64,000 bases of DNA from Symsagittifera roscoffensis (Eukaryota > Xenacoelomorpha > Acoela > Convolutidae), in NCBI RefSeq assembly GCF_963678635.1, contig NC_087065.1:23021254-23085253 (forward strand), given 5' to 3'. How positions within the stretch are numbered: position 1 is the first letter of the stretch; each line of letters begins with the position of its first letter. Made by a program: the position numbers and the translations under genes. Under the pieces are notes generated by a model. That model was not told the DNA's origin. It saw nothing but the letters and a program-made list of their open reading frames with translations, and made no database searches. This document shows, piece after piece, positions 58,201 to 61,475 of this stretch.

Positions 58201-60620
58201 TATCTTGAAAGCTGGTATTTAATCCCCCATACCAATTAAAAACTACTGATTGTCGCCTGGTACAAATTAAAGCCTCGTGCGAATTGTCGTCTTTTCAAAA
58301 ACAATGAGAACTGTCGCTTTTGACCAATTGTCGCTTTCGACGAGTTGTCACCTCACCATTTAAGGCAACTATTTTTGACCGACCAACCCTAAAATAAACG
58401 TCGACCAAAATTTTAATACTTTTTTGAAAATCCTAGAGCCGAAGCATAGGATCATATAACAGAAATTTTGTTTTGGGCTTTGATAGCATAAGAACTCAAT
58501 GAGAATTCGGCATAATCGTTCCTAAACTATTTGTCAATTAGCTGAAACTTACGCTTTTTCCACAGCAACTTGTAATGAGTTTTTGATGTCTTTTTTGATC
58601 TCGTCGGCAACTTTCTTGGATGTAAATGCGTCTTTCACGAATGCTTCTTGCATTAGTTCATGCAGTTTCTCAATGACATCTCGGAACAGCGGAAACGCGT
58701 ACCTATTCAAAAGAAAACAGAATAAAGAAAAGTATCTAGAAATGAAAACAGAAAAATATGGTGAAAGCAAGGTTGACAGCAAACGTAACAGAATTAACAG
58801 GTAAAAGAAAAAAGGTTTAAGTAGTATAGGATAATATGATCAGGTTTTTCTTCTGTCAGCTGTTTTTTGGCCGATTTCGACTTCAAGAACACTCGTAGCT
58901 CGAAATTACTTTCTATTTTATTTTTTTTAGGTCTGAAATATTTGCTATTCCTTAGCTGAATATAGCGAAGAGCTGAAAATTTCCTTTCATTTCTATTACG
59001 ATTTATTTCAAGTTGTAAAACAAATGTAGTTAATTAAAATGCTTGAAAAATTTACTATAATATGCGGGTTTATTTCGGCTGCTGGTTTAACATAGAGGCG
59101 AAACACGACAAAAAGCAGCTTTATAAAGTACGATAAAAGTATGAATAAGCCTAGAATTAGCAAAAAAGGATTTTCTATTTTACTTAAATTTTGCTATAAC
59201 AACTGTGATCCGAATATTCTTTACTATTAGGACAATGGAATTAAAAGAAACACTACAGATTTATCAAAAAACCATGCGTTAAAAAAAGGGTATTTTAGCA
59301 CGATAAACATAGCCAACAAAAATTTGAAAGCGTAAATAACTCAAATACGGATACTGAAAAAAAATTGTTTACTTTTTTGAAAAAACTTTTGAGTTTCGAG
59401 TCTCAAAGAAAAATACATGGCCTTTTAGCTCTTTGAAATTCGAAACTATTTATGATTGACACTTTTTTGATAAATGTAGCTTAAATTGAGAAAGTTGGTT
59501 CAAAACGAAACTTCTCTTCCACTGGGATCAAAGATCTTTGACAAGGTTAAAGGTCTTCGACTTTCAAGAATCCTTATGACTGATTACCTTTAATGAAAAT
59601 GAAAATAACCCTATTAAAAAAACAGGGTCAACGGGTTTTTTTTTCAATCTACTGGGAATTCTGAAAATGAAAAATCTACTTTCGAAACTAGAAGTTGAGA
59701 GTTCGCATACAAAGGCGAAAAACAGTGCACCATTGGAAAATATTTTACGAGAGCAACAGATGTTGCTTTGCAAGAATTAAGTCTTAGAACTAAGAGTATC
59801 GAAAAAAAAAGAGGATTCAAAGCAGGGGCGGATTTAGGGGAGGGGGGGGGCGGACGCCCCCCTCTCCCTCAAGGATCCGACTCATATCGGCCCAATGGAT
59901 ACCCCCTTTGTACTAATTTGAGGAGATATCCATATTTGGTGACGGACCCGAAAAACTTTCTAAAGGCGTCTTTGGCGCCAATATATACCAATTTTCAGGG
60001 GGGAGCGCGCGCCAAAAAAACGCGTTTTTTTTGGTCAAAATTTTCCAAAAAGTGCCTAAAAACGCATTTATGGCCTGTATTTCACAATTTTGCTTGCGGC
60101 GCAAAAATTTTGACGAAAACAGGGTCTTTTCAGTGATTTGGAAGAGCTCGGAAAATCAATTTGGTCGACATAAAAAAAGGTCGACAAAATTTTCAAAATT
60201 TTTTTTGAAAATCCGACCCCCTCAAGAAATCCTAGATCCGCCCCTGATTCAAAGTCTCCGAATCTAAAATTCAAGCTCTCGTGTACCAGCCTAATGATTT
60301 TACAGATTATCAACGCATTAAACTTGAGCTCATTATAGTTACTTCATAGACAAACCATGTTCCAGAAGAACCGAATAACAAGTGATATGAAATGGTGCAA
60401 GTTAAATCAGAGGTTTTAGACCGAGTATTTAATTTGTTTTTTTTTCATTCGAACTTTCTTTAACGGGAATAGACAAAGAAAAATCGGTGACTCACCTATT
60501 ACTCATGAGTACTCGCCACTGTTCCTTGACTGTGTCGTCCTCCAGTAGTCGGGGACAAACGAGGACCATGATAATGATCCACTTCTCTACAGTCTCCATC
60601 GATAGGTACGACGCCTCCGG
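16042..60620 (-). CDS. NCKAP1: NCKAP1 / Hem (Nap1) gene, at least 19 exons, 5' end outside window
   Basis: Host gene on the minus strand, assembled from exons at 60496-60620, 58553-58702, 55748-55932, 52902-53068, 51905-51998, 35668-35956, 35026-35182, 34022-34271, 33620-33750, 33157-33327, 32719-32793, 24238-24422, 22079-22270, 21870-21951, 19742-19917, 19369-19465, 18259-18375, 17244-17447 and 16042-16241. In order they match the NCKAP1/Hem family from its middle to the C-terminus (SMETVEKWII, EWEDFQGIRLDWIRLQTY, APREYLLSRLE, FSDITELRCLAEMIGPYG, LVLKQIVEDCPYLSMDALE). Known family role: NCKAP1 pairs with CYFIP/Sra1 in the WAVE regulatory complex and relays Rac signals to Arp2/3 actin nucleation at the membrane. 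The exons total about 3.05 kb, longer than the matching part of the vertebrate protein because of Gly/Ala/Pro-rich inserts. Start and N-terminal exons are not in the window. One internal exon is missing, and one junction (exons at 35026 and 34271) is out of phase. Confidence 0.93.
16370..16386 (+). repeat. Stem-loop gcgaagttgaacttcgc
   Basis: An 8-bp stem closed by a one-base loop. It is a paired-substitution variant of the stem-loop at 24,598-24,614. Confidence 0.6.
16570..16740 (+). repeat. Dispersed repeat, copy B, with G-rich tract
   Basis: Related to 2,590-2,745 (attgacatgcagactaatta, ggccatgacaaacatatttg). It ends in a run of G's at 16,706-16,738 that could form a G-quadruplex. Confidence 0.7.
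16950..17130 (+). repeat. Dispersed repeat with terminal hairpin (pair with 61835-62020)
   Basis: Shares ccttagcattggctgtactt, then aatagctgg, atcaaaatgaacact and tcgcaacaatatttgc with the copy at 61,835. It ends in the hairpin acacaagctatgcttgtgt. It lies downstream of the penultimate NCKAP1 exon, in the last intron. Confidence 0.75.
17226..17231 (-). terminator. Possible intronic poly(A) signal after the penultimate NCKAP1 exon
   Basis: AATAAA on the minus strand lies just after the in-frame TGA (17,236-17,238) met if the donor at 17,243 is skipped. It could produce a shorter protein lacking the last ~66 residues. AT-rich sequence gives AATAAA by chance, so this is only a possibility. Confidence 0.4.
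17244..17447 (-). CDS. NCKAP1: NCKAP1 penultimate exon
   Basis: The acceptor is tgtggtttcag|CG and the donor GGCTG|GTTTGT, phase 1 to 1. It encodes SNALCIGKAVNSIITMTLLM and RFLTHASSCVLRM, matching [20 protein letters not shown] and EFLALASSSLLKI, then a Gly/Ser/Asp-rich tail. If the donor is not used, the frame stops at 17,236-17,238 and an AATAAA lies five bases further on. Confidence 0.92.
17448..18258. other. NCKAP1 intron, nothing else seen
   Basis: AT-rich intron sequence. Confidence 0.6.
18259..18375 (-). CDS. NCKAP1: NCKAP1 exon (117 bp)
   Basis: The acceptor is ttttcacgtag|GA and the donor GAAA|GTGAGT, phase 1 to 1. It encodes ENDQLVNCFITLFGLSLPDI and continues VELHNLPFNRYY, matching [20 protein letters not shown] and the residues after it. 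Confidence 0.92.
18840..19270 (+). repeat. Intron-dispersed repeat (family R), copy
   Basis: Carries the family words gatgccctttaagatctttg, then actggatcaataggtaaa, ctcgaaatctaaaaatta and tttcgaaactagaa, and ends gcaaaaaaaagccctatgta. It contains a 14-bp tandem repeat (ctatttggagagtg, 3.4 copies at 19,057-19,104). Confidence 0.75.
19369..19465 (-). CDS. NCKAP1: NCKAP1 exon (97 bp)
   Basis: The acceptor is ctgtgattag|GAT and the donor CTGC|GTGAGT, phase 0 to 1. It encodes DLAATAGFKVKYYDPILQQL and continues KIKNFEQL. It corresponds to the [20 protein letters not shown] part of the family. The last C joins GA of the next exon to give Arg. Confidence 0.92.
19742..19917 (-). CDS. NCKAP1: NCKAP1 exon
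   Basis: The acceptor is gattggtttcag|GT and the donor AGACCG|GTAATA. The first two bases complete GGT with the exon before. It encodes QLLTMMGAFLALRDLLSTAL and LKRRVPFLMSCISGLE, matching RMTIIGVILSFRSLAQEAL and YHIPFLVSSIEDFKDH. Confidence 0.94.
20171..20253. repeat. Intronic hairpin, 39-bp arms with 5-nt loop
   Basis: Arms 20,171-20,209 and 20,215-20,253 (aactcc.cgcagagacga, with atatcatcacttg next to the loop) pair at 34 of 39 positions. Several mismatches are tolerable as G-U pairs in RNA. The loop is cgggc. GC content is higher than in the surrounding intron. Confidence 0.85.
21030..21570 (+). repeat. Family R, two adjacent copies
   Basis: Two partial copies with tttgagaaactggatcaata, cgctatgtaagagtctgaac-like endings, and ctttatgattgacac words, both plus-oriented. 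Confidence 0.7.
21870..21951 (-). CDS. NCKAP1: NCKAP1 exon (82 bp)
   Basis: The acceptor is ctttatttttag|AAA and the donor AAATTAG|GTAAGA, phase 0 to 1. It encodes KLANERAPKLNQIYQLIESK and continues GDAVKL. It aligns directly after the previous exon to [20 protein letters not shown] of the family. Confidence 0.92.
22079..22270 (-). CDS. NCKAP1: NCKAP1 exon with GC donor
   Basis: The acceptor is tcgtttccag|TGC. It has exactly 64 codons, phase 0 to 0. It encodes VEEFSDITELRCLAEMIGPY, then GVRYINEVISQKILAQYQEL, matching [20 protein letters not shown] and the residues after it. The only donor that keeps the alignment is AAAG|GCAAGC, so this intron appears to be GC-AG rather than GT-AG. Confidence 0.94.
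22620..23380 (-). repeat. SINE-like repeat with tRNA-like head
   Basis: The minus strand near 23,150-23,215 reads cgtggctgagtggttag, an A-box like that of type-II tRNAs, then aaatccgagacgtagcag. Downstream words (cttgcgagaacacgac, agctctataaaatgtaaaaa) match 9,080-9,120 and 60,880-60,925. Confidence 0.75.
23470..23669. other. Assembly gap (200 N)
   Basis: Two hundred undetermined bases. The round number suggests a gap of unknown or nominal size. Confidence 0.98.
23790..24050 (-). repeat. SINE-like repeat with tRNA-like head and end hairpin
   Basis: The minus strand at 23,868-23,950 reads agtctggaggtaacg, then ggtcctgggttcgaatctga, like A and B boxes of a Pol III promoter. Matches 50,150-50,450. 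Ends in the hairpin aacgcttgctaatcgcaagcgtt. Confidence 0.8.
24238..24422 (-). CDS. NCKAP1: NCKAP1 exon with the PREYL motif
   Basis: The acceptor is gtttctttttattctag|A and the donor CTACG|GTAAGC. It encodes FSFAPREYLLSRLEATF, then MKPSDMLSRLKATMAVMQSL, matching FTPREYLTSHLEIRF and KPSELLTSVRAYMTVLQSI. It ends in phase 1. The next placed exon starts in phase 0 about 50 residues further along the family, so 3n+2 bases of coding sequence are missing between them. Confidence 0.95.
24598..24614 (+). repeat. Stem-loop gcgaagctgagcttcgc
   Basis: An 8-bp stem with a one-base loop, followed by accacatgcgatacaga. Related stem-loops occur at 16,370, 36,065 and 53,415. Confidence 0.65.
25150..25560 (+). 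repeat. Family R, copy
   Basis: Words match the family: ctttatgattgacaa, aaattggaccaatagatgaa, tagatgtcgatcaagttttt, gaaatgaactgaacttaaaa. Plus-oriented. Confidence 0.75.
25892..25896 (+). repeat. Target-site duplication, left (atagt)
   Basis: Exact match to 32,406-32,410 on the other side of the Gypsy element. Confidence 0.9.
25897..26109 (+). repeat. Gypsy element 5' LTR (213 bp)
   Basis: Begins TGTTGTGATTCAG and ends CTTTATTA. It contains a short palindrome, cgaagtccagtggacttcgg. The only differences from the 3' LTR are a C/T and an A/G transition. The ends are TG...TA rather than the usual TG...CA. Confidence 0.95.
26109..27034 (+). pseudogene. Gypsy gag-like region, broken
   Basis: The first frame (26,109-26,567, 152 codons) begins MAQSTTDSNLRGIPAFWPNH. 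Coding then moves to another frame at about 26,500-26,540, meets a TAA at 26,630-26,632, and continues to 27,034. That second frame includes the capsid-like stretch EQFWGALPDLARSCEIG and ends with a first zinc knuckle, CMKCGNAFTKGHLNVC. A further frame change at about 27,035 carries the second knuckle, CNICKYKGHFGRLC, into the pol frame. The ATG uses the last LTR base as its A. Two knuckles of this spacing are common in invertebrate Gypsy elements. Confidence 0.88.
26110..26127 (+). promoter_or_regulatory. Primer-binding site
   Basis: TGGCGCAGTCAACAACTG directly follows the LTR, with the TGG expected to pair with the CCA end of a tRNA. The primer tRNA is not named with confidence. The site also codes for the first gag residues. 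Confidence 0.75.
27006..29408 (+). pseudogene. Gypsy pol: protease, reverse transcriptase, RNase H (800 codons)
   Basis: The first ~20 codons overlap the gag frame, and the second zinc knuckle follows. A protease-like site VDSAS lies at about residue 112 (D113-S-A, where most families have D-S/T-G/A). Reverse transcriptase covers about residues 285-450, with SSLDLRNAYSQLQL, then RFLTGFYGLGDMPNEFQRVM and the catalytic YIDD at residues 421-424. RNase H begins about residue 567 with TDASHSGLGA (Asp 571), followed by STNELELLGVVWATEHF and VTDQKALLSG. The frame ends before integrase; two frame changes (about 29,350-29,385 and 29,540-29,600) separate it from the integrase frame. Confidence 0.95.
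29534..30562 (+). pseudogene. Gypsy integrase
   Basis: The zinc-binding HHCC region reads HETHPGQFGMKALAENIWWP, then NCTQC. The catalytic core shows Asp 187 (LDFAGPLD), Asp 246 (RADHESCF) and Glu 282 (NGVVERL), with 35 residues between the last two, the DD35E spacing. The frame is interrupted by TAG at 30,560-30,562. The same frame then stays open for another 1,260 bases. The listed start is the open-frame limit, not a true initiator; the element would normally make this as part of one polyprotein. Confidence 0.95.
30563..31822 (+). pseudogene. Integrase C-terminal extension, cut off by one stop codon
   Basis: In the same frame as integrase, with no further stop until 31,820-31,822. It begins just after the TAG, contains TVTLDNGHVIRKSDLAFN (a typical SH3-like integrase end), then about 300 residues of Ser/Thr/Pro/Asp-rich, probably disordered sequence. 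The 314-codon frame from 30,878 is part of this. It is unusually long for a Gypsy integrase tail. It is not an envelope: no signal peptide or membrane segment is visible. Confidence 0.8.
31823..32183 (+). other. Gypsy element 3' untranslated region
   Basis: AT-rich, non-coding, between the end of pol and the polypurine tract. Confidence 0.7.
32184..32192 (+). promoter_or_regulatory. Polypurine tract
   Basis: agtggggaa directly precedes the 3' LTR, the expected position of the plus-strand primer. Confidence 0.8.
32193..32405 (+). repeat. Gypsy element 3' LTR (213 bp)
   Basis: 211 of 213 bases are identical to the 5' LTR. Followed by the duplication atagt. Confidence 0.95.
32406..32410 (+). 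repeat. Target-site duplication, right (atagt)
   Basis: Identical to 25,892-25,896. Confidence 0.9.
32571..32640 (-). repeat. tRNA-like SINE head
   Basis: The minus strand reads gtggtagatgcaaggtcggt, then ggttgccggttcaagttaaa, resembling A and B boxes. No intact cloverleaf. Confidence 0.5.
32719..32793 (-). CDS. NCKAP1: NCKAP1 exon (75 bp)
   Basis: The acceptor is cgtggttttcag|G and the donor AACAG|GTGAAT. Both junctions are in phase (GA+G, AG+A). It encodes LDRLTIEMVEVVTAVNECDQ, equivalent to the family helix beginning NLDKLHTALSEL. The following 8.3-kb intron contains the Ty3/Gypsy element. Confidence 0.88.
33157..33327 (-). CDS. NCKAP1: NCKAP1 exon, basic linker
   Basis: The acceptor is gtattattatcag|A and the donor ACCGA|GTGAGA. 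The frame is fixed by GA+G with the next exon (VTELDRL). It encodes YAPHYGGNAVTPSTNT, then a charged, low-complexity linker (RRKN, ARERRDKQ). It lies where vertebrate NCKAP1 has its Lys-rich insert NKKSKKQTGKKGE. All three frames are open for long stretches, so assignment depends on phase. Confidence 0.72.
33620..33750 (-). CDS. NCKAP1: NCKAP1 exon
   Basis: The acceptor is tatgtattag|CGT, phase 0. It encodes HVSELSLTTCNTLLEEICKK and QALSEQLMPK, matching DRSLSLCNMFLDEMAKQ and CTLSDQLLPK. The donor CCCAA|GTATGC is chosen because it alone gives the phase the next exon needs. The frame stays open past it to 33,550, reading AHALIRNADEAIYSS, which itself resembles the family (CAKTISQAVN), so a longer form is possible. 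Confidence 0.85.
34022..34271 (-). CDS. NCKAP1: NCKAP1 exon with Gly and Ala tracts
   Basis: The acceptor is tctttttcctacag|C, a good pyrimidine tract, and the donor ATTGAG|GTCAAT. Only the phase-2 frame is open. It encodes LDMFNTHINALLW, a Pro-Glu stretch, seven glycines, an Ala-rich run, then RVIVFPMLCAHFTNMIAHVE, corresponding to [20 protein letters not shown]. The poly-Gly and poly-Ala part is not in vertebrate NCKAP1. The 3' part is secure from similarity; the 5' boundary is less so because of the phase conflict with the preceding exon. Confidence 0.82.
34560..34930 (+). repeat. Family R, copy
   Basis: Contains gatgcccttaatgctctttg, actggatcaatagataaa, tccgctgggaaatc, and ttttgctgttcgatagtgga, and ends ttcatcgactctta. 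It lies between two NCKAP1 exons. Confidence 0.8.
35026..35182 (-). CDS. NCKAP1: NCKAP1 exon (3' boundary uncertain)
   Basis: The acceptor is gctttcag|T. The first base completes a TTT codon from the exon before, giving SIFFLSS. It encodes LVLEKVFMQTLTETPAF and LVFPQLLSSISFDPHRH, matching [24 protein letters not shown] of the family. The best donor, GAG|GTGAAT, ends the exon at 35,026 in phase 0. A second candidate, GGGC|GTGAAA, would end it at 35,001 in phase 1. Neither fits the only open frame of the next exon, which needs phase 2, so a small exon may be missing or the assembly may carry an indel. Confidence 0.8.
35546..35625 (-). repeat. tRNA-like SINE head (type-II tRNA style)
   Basis: The minus strand reads gcgaaggtggccgagtaggt, then gtgggatcgaatcccacttc, the best A and B boxes in the window. 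The outer bases cgaag/cttcg can pair like an acceptor stem, but no intact anticodon arm is seen, so it is scored as a pseudo-tRNA or SINE rather than a tRNA gene. Confidence 0.65.
35668..35956 (-). CDS. NCKAP1: NCKAP1 exon with the WEDF-RLDW block
   Basis: The acceptor is tttgttcgcag|CT and the donor TTCTT|GTAAGT. Frames join cleanly on both sides (G+CT, TT+T). It encodes EWEDFQGIRLDWIRLQTYL, a Gly/Pro-rich insert (GFLGLRPPAGGGGGGAMEMM) absent from vertebrate NCKAP1, then AITFSSKMIDYLDNILNQ and SDMSIF, corresponding to FHTKMVDSLVEMLVE and SDLSIF. The insert is probably a disordered surface loop; that is inference. Confidence 0.95.
36065..36078 (+). repeat. Perfect palindrome tgcgaagcttcgca
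   Basis: A 14-bp palindrome, followed by tcatgggtgatacg; another variant of the stem-loop at 24,598. Confidence 0.6.
36330..36670 (+). repeat. Family R, copy
   Basis: Contains accgggaaatctgaaaatta, ttttgctgttcgatagtcga and aaatgaactgaacttgaaaa, with a gttaatcgactctta end. Confidence 0.75.
36705..36780 (-). repeat. tRNA-like SINE head
   Basis: The minus strand reads cttggccttgagttaacgc and cctgggatttgagtctcggt. Related to 49,058-49,130. Confidence 0.6.
36848..48388 (+). repeat. Tandem array of a ~1,688-bp unit, seven copies, in an NCKAP1 intron
   Basis: Unit starts (attcaaagaaacc) lie at 36,848, 38,535, 40,223, 41,913, 43,600, 45,287 and 46,747, so steps are 1,687, 1,688, 1,690, 1,687, 1,687 and 1,460. 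The sixth copy has lost about 227 bp. Copies are nearly identical, with a few shared variants. Each unit holds an inner series of degenerate ~110-170-bp repeats (catatctcggaaacta, then gagcagtcatatt, then ggcaag) and, at its end, a truncated family R copy. No copy has a believable gene; the 74-codon frame seen in two copies is a by-product. Confidence 0.97.
39315..44602 (+). repeat. Higher-order duplication within the array (three units, 5,063 bp)
   Basis: The variants in copy 2 (acttctttgaat, and seven A's in gataaaaaaaaccc) recur only in copy 5. The same 74-codon frame sits at 39,315-39,539 and 44,378-44,602, exactly 5,063 bp apart. This points to duplication of a block of three units. Confidence 0.75.
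48130..48530 (+). repeat. Family R, complete copy at the array's right edge
   Basis: In inner units this repeat stops at gaactgaacctaaa. Here it continues to the normal end (cagaacaaatattaag, ttcatcgactctta), so the array boundary lies within it. Confidence 0.8.
48531..49057. other. NCKAP1 intron, diffuse repeat sequence
   Basis: Contains two loose copies of an aatctttgagcagacacaag word (48,680 and 48,830). No coding signal. Confidence 0.5.
49058..49130 (-). repeat. tRNA-like SINE head
   Basis: The minus strand reads acttgacctagacttaacgc, then ggtctaggtttcaactctcg. Related to 36,705-36,780. Confidence 0.55.
49765..49832 (-). repeat. tRNA-like SINE head
   Basis: The minus strand reads ctggcatggtagtaaaacaa, then tttgcgattcgaatccggc, like A and B boxes. 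Confidence 0.6.
50150..50450 (-). repeat. SINE-like repeat with tRNA-like head and end hairpin
   Basis: Related to 23,790-24,050. The head at 50,235-50,310 (minus) reads gagcctggtggtagcg, then ggttatgggttcgaatctga. The hairpin cttgcttatcgcaag lies at about 50,430. Confidence 0.8.
51000..51430 (+). repeat. Family R, copy
   Basis: Contains gagaaactggatcaataact, gaaactagaagtcgatcaca, ttttgctgttcgatagtgga, and gaacaacgttcgccgaatct. Confidence 0.85.
51905..51998 (-). CDS. NCKAP1: NCKAP1 exon
   Basis: The acceptor is ggctgttttag|CAAGCACC and the donor GCAG|GTAATT. The exon runs from phase 0 to phase 1, and its last G joins CT of the next exon. It encodes a Pro-rich start, then TTIFSDIINRIKSLPPP. 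This is a divergent part of the family upstream of the conserved WEDFRGLRLDW block. The next intron, down to 35,957, is about 15.9 kb and carries the large satellite. Confidence 0.86.
52060..52860. other. NCKAP1 intron, apparently unique sequence
   Basis: Lacks the repeat words common elsewhere. A 96-codon plus-strand frame at 52,457-52,747 has no recognisable features and is probably chance. Confidence 0.5.
52902..53068 (-). CDS. NCKAP1: NCKAP1 exon
   Basis: The acceptor is ttttaatcgtag|GC and the donor ATGCAG|GTAATA. The exon completes a GGC codon and ends in phase 0. It encodes LAEMLYYVEQLRMLFKKYQQ, matching the conserved helix [20 protein letters not shown], then a Lys/Arg/Glu stretch ending LAMAMQ. 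Confidence 0.93.
53415..53431 (+). repeat. Stem-loop tcgaagcggagcttcgt
   Basis: Variant of the stem-loop at 24,598, again followed by accacttgc. After it come ccaactgacagttgg palindromes (about 53,458 and 53,522). Confidence 0.6.
53540..54550 (+). repeat. Family R, three copies in a row
   Basis: Copies at about 53,540-53,940, 53,940-54,170 and 54,300-54,550 (aaactggaccaataggtaaa, aatctggatcaatacacaag, aaactggatcagtgcattaa), all plus-oriented. Confidence 0.8.
54962..55243 (-). mobile_element. hAT-type MITE, copy 3 (282 bp, old)
   Basis: The ends CAGACGCGGAT and ATCCGCAACTG are worn versions of the CAGGGGCGGAT repeat. The interior (gcgctccccctcaaaatt, ggcgcaaagacgccttt) matches copies 1 and 2 in reverse. 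The flanks tttatact and tacctact agree at five of eight bases, a decayed target duplication. Confidence 0.8.
55251..55280 (+). repeat. Hairpin aacgcttgcttatcgcaagcgt
   Basis: Same stem-loop form as those at 24,020, 50,430 and 61,990, directly beside the MITE. Confidence 0.6.
55748..55932 (-). CDS. NCKAP1: NCKAP1 exon
   Basis: The acceptor is gtttttcag|GCC and the donor GAAGAG|GTTAGA. The frame is fixed by the GC+G codon with the exon before. It encodes RMFLRKSLKS, LSDVPGLLGLKTQLALVIMG and AARDEIHWLV, a close match to the family stretch with SDQPGLLGPKALFVFMAL and ARDEIIWLLRHAD. This is one of the clearest family signatures in the window. Confidence 0.94.
56340..56640 (+). repeat. Family R, diverged copy
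   Basis: Contains ttgaagctctttgaatttca, aaatcaaaccacgaaaaagc, tttgaccgtaacaaa. More decayed than other copies. Confidence 0.6.
56692..58353. mobile_element. ~1.66-kb element with long, subrepeated inverted ends
   Basis: The left end (56,692-56,801: aggggacgattcgtcgaaag, caaatggtcgaaaacgacaa-like) is an inverted, diverged copy of the right end (58,244-58,353). Both ends are built from several short units such as gtcgaaagcgacaa. The interior has a ~121-bp tandem duplication (57,791 and 57,911: gactatgctcgccgtttttg) and no recognisable transposase. Probably a non-autonomous DNA transposon. It lies in an NCKAP1 intron. Confidence 0.7.
58553..58702 (-). CDS. NCKAP1: NCKAP1 exon
   Basis: The acceptor is ttttgaatag|G and the donor AAAGC|GTAAGT. 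The phase (AG+G, then GC left over) fits both neighbours. It encodes YAFPLFRDVIEKLHELMQEA, followed by a Lys-rich helix, corresponding to the family segment beginning CLSLFRDEVFHIHKAAED. Confidence 0.9.
59330..59700 (+). repeat. Family R, copy
   Basis: Contains tttatgattgacactttttt, aaattgagaaagttggttca, ctactgggaattctgaaaat and tttcgaaactagaagttg. Confidence 0.75.
59823..60246 (+). mobile_element. hAT-type MITE, copy 2 (424 bp)
   Basis: The ends CAGGGGCGGAT and ATCCGCCCCTG are flanked by an exact 8-bp duplication, attcaaag, at 59,815-59,822 and 60,247-60,254. The interior (aaaaaacgc, ggagcgcgcgcc, ttttcaaaattttttttg) matches copy 1. Confidence 0.93.
60496..60620 (-). CDS. NCKAP1: NCKAP1 exon (first in window)
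   Basis: The acceptor ends ctctattcag and the donor is AATAG|GTGAGT. The exon starts in phase 0 and ends with two bases of a codon, completed by the next exon. It encodes YLSMETVEKW and VCPRLLEDDT, matching the EYLSLDAMEKWIIFGF region of vertebrate NCKAP1. Everything N-terminal to this should lie upstream of it, and I found no matching exon between 60,620 and 64,000. Confidence 0.9.
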
Positions 60621-60869
60621 CTGAATAGAGAAAATACTTTTATTCAGAGAACACAGACAGACCAAAAAAAATAAACGTTTCACAATTAAAAACGTACAAA
60701 AATATTTGACTTTACCAAAAAAGCCCCACTCAGTCAACTTATGAAATGGTCGAGTCAAATTTCTAGATAAAAGCGAAGCTGCAAACCGAGAACAAGCAAA
60801 AAATGGCAAAAGGGGGCTTTAAAAAACATATGCTATTTAAGTTTCTATATGCTAATAAAGTTTCTATTA

Positions 60870-61440
60870 AAGTTTCTATACACTTGCTAGAACACGACCA
60901 AAAAGCAGCTCTACCAAGTGACCTAAGAAAAAGTAGGATTAGGCCTCGAATTTTCAAAAACTCAAGGCTTGGCAAAAACTCCAATTAGCAAAAATCTGCG
61001 ATCTAGCAAACTTGAGTCTCACGCAGGAACCATTCAGCCACGGATGCATAAAATTCACAAAAATTAGCCACCAATAACGCAGCTACATATGCTAATGAAT
61101 TGCCAATTCGATGCAGCAAAAGTAGCACCAAATACAAAAAGATACAATTTTGCATGTAATAAATCACAAACCATAAAGCCACATTATGTATAAACTATGC
61201 ATCTCAAAAAATTGTGAGATATGTTGACTCAGAAAATTTCTGAAATCGAGATTATATTATTGTTATGTTGTTTGAAACAAATAGCCTTTTTCGGTCTACT
61301 TGATGAATCAAAAATGCATCAACTGTGTAAACTTATAATTAATCGAATGTCAAAGCACATGTTATCAATAAGCTGTAAAGGTGCAACAAATTGCCAATCC
61401 GTTTGTATTGCCAATTCGATGCAGCAGGTATTGTTGCTTT
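60870..61440 (-). repeat. SINE-like repeat with tRNA-like head
   Basis: The minus strand at 60,985-61,050 reads ccgtggctgaatggttcctg, then ctagatcgcag. The remainder matches 9,060-9,560. Upstream of the first placed NCKAP1 exon. Confidence 0.8.
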
Positions 61441-61475
61441 AAGTCGCACCAATATTTGCAACTTAGGTTGGATAA

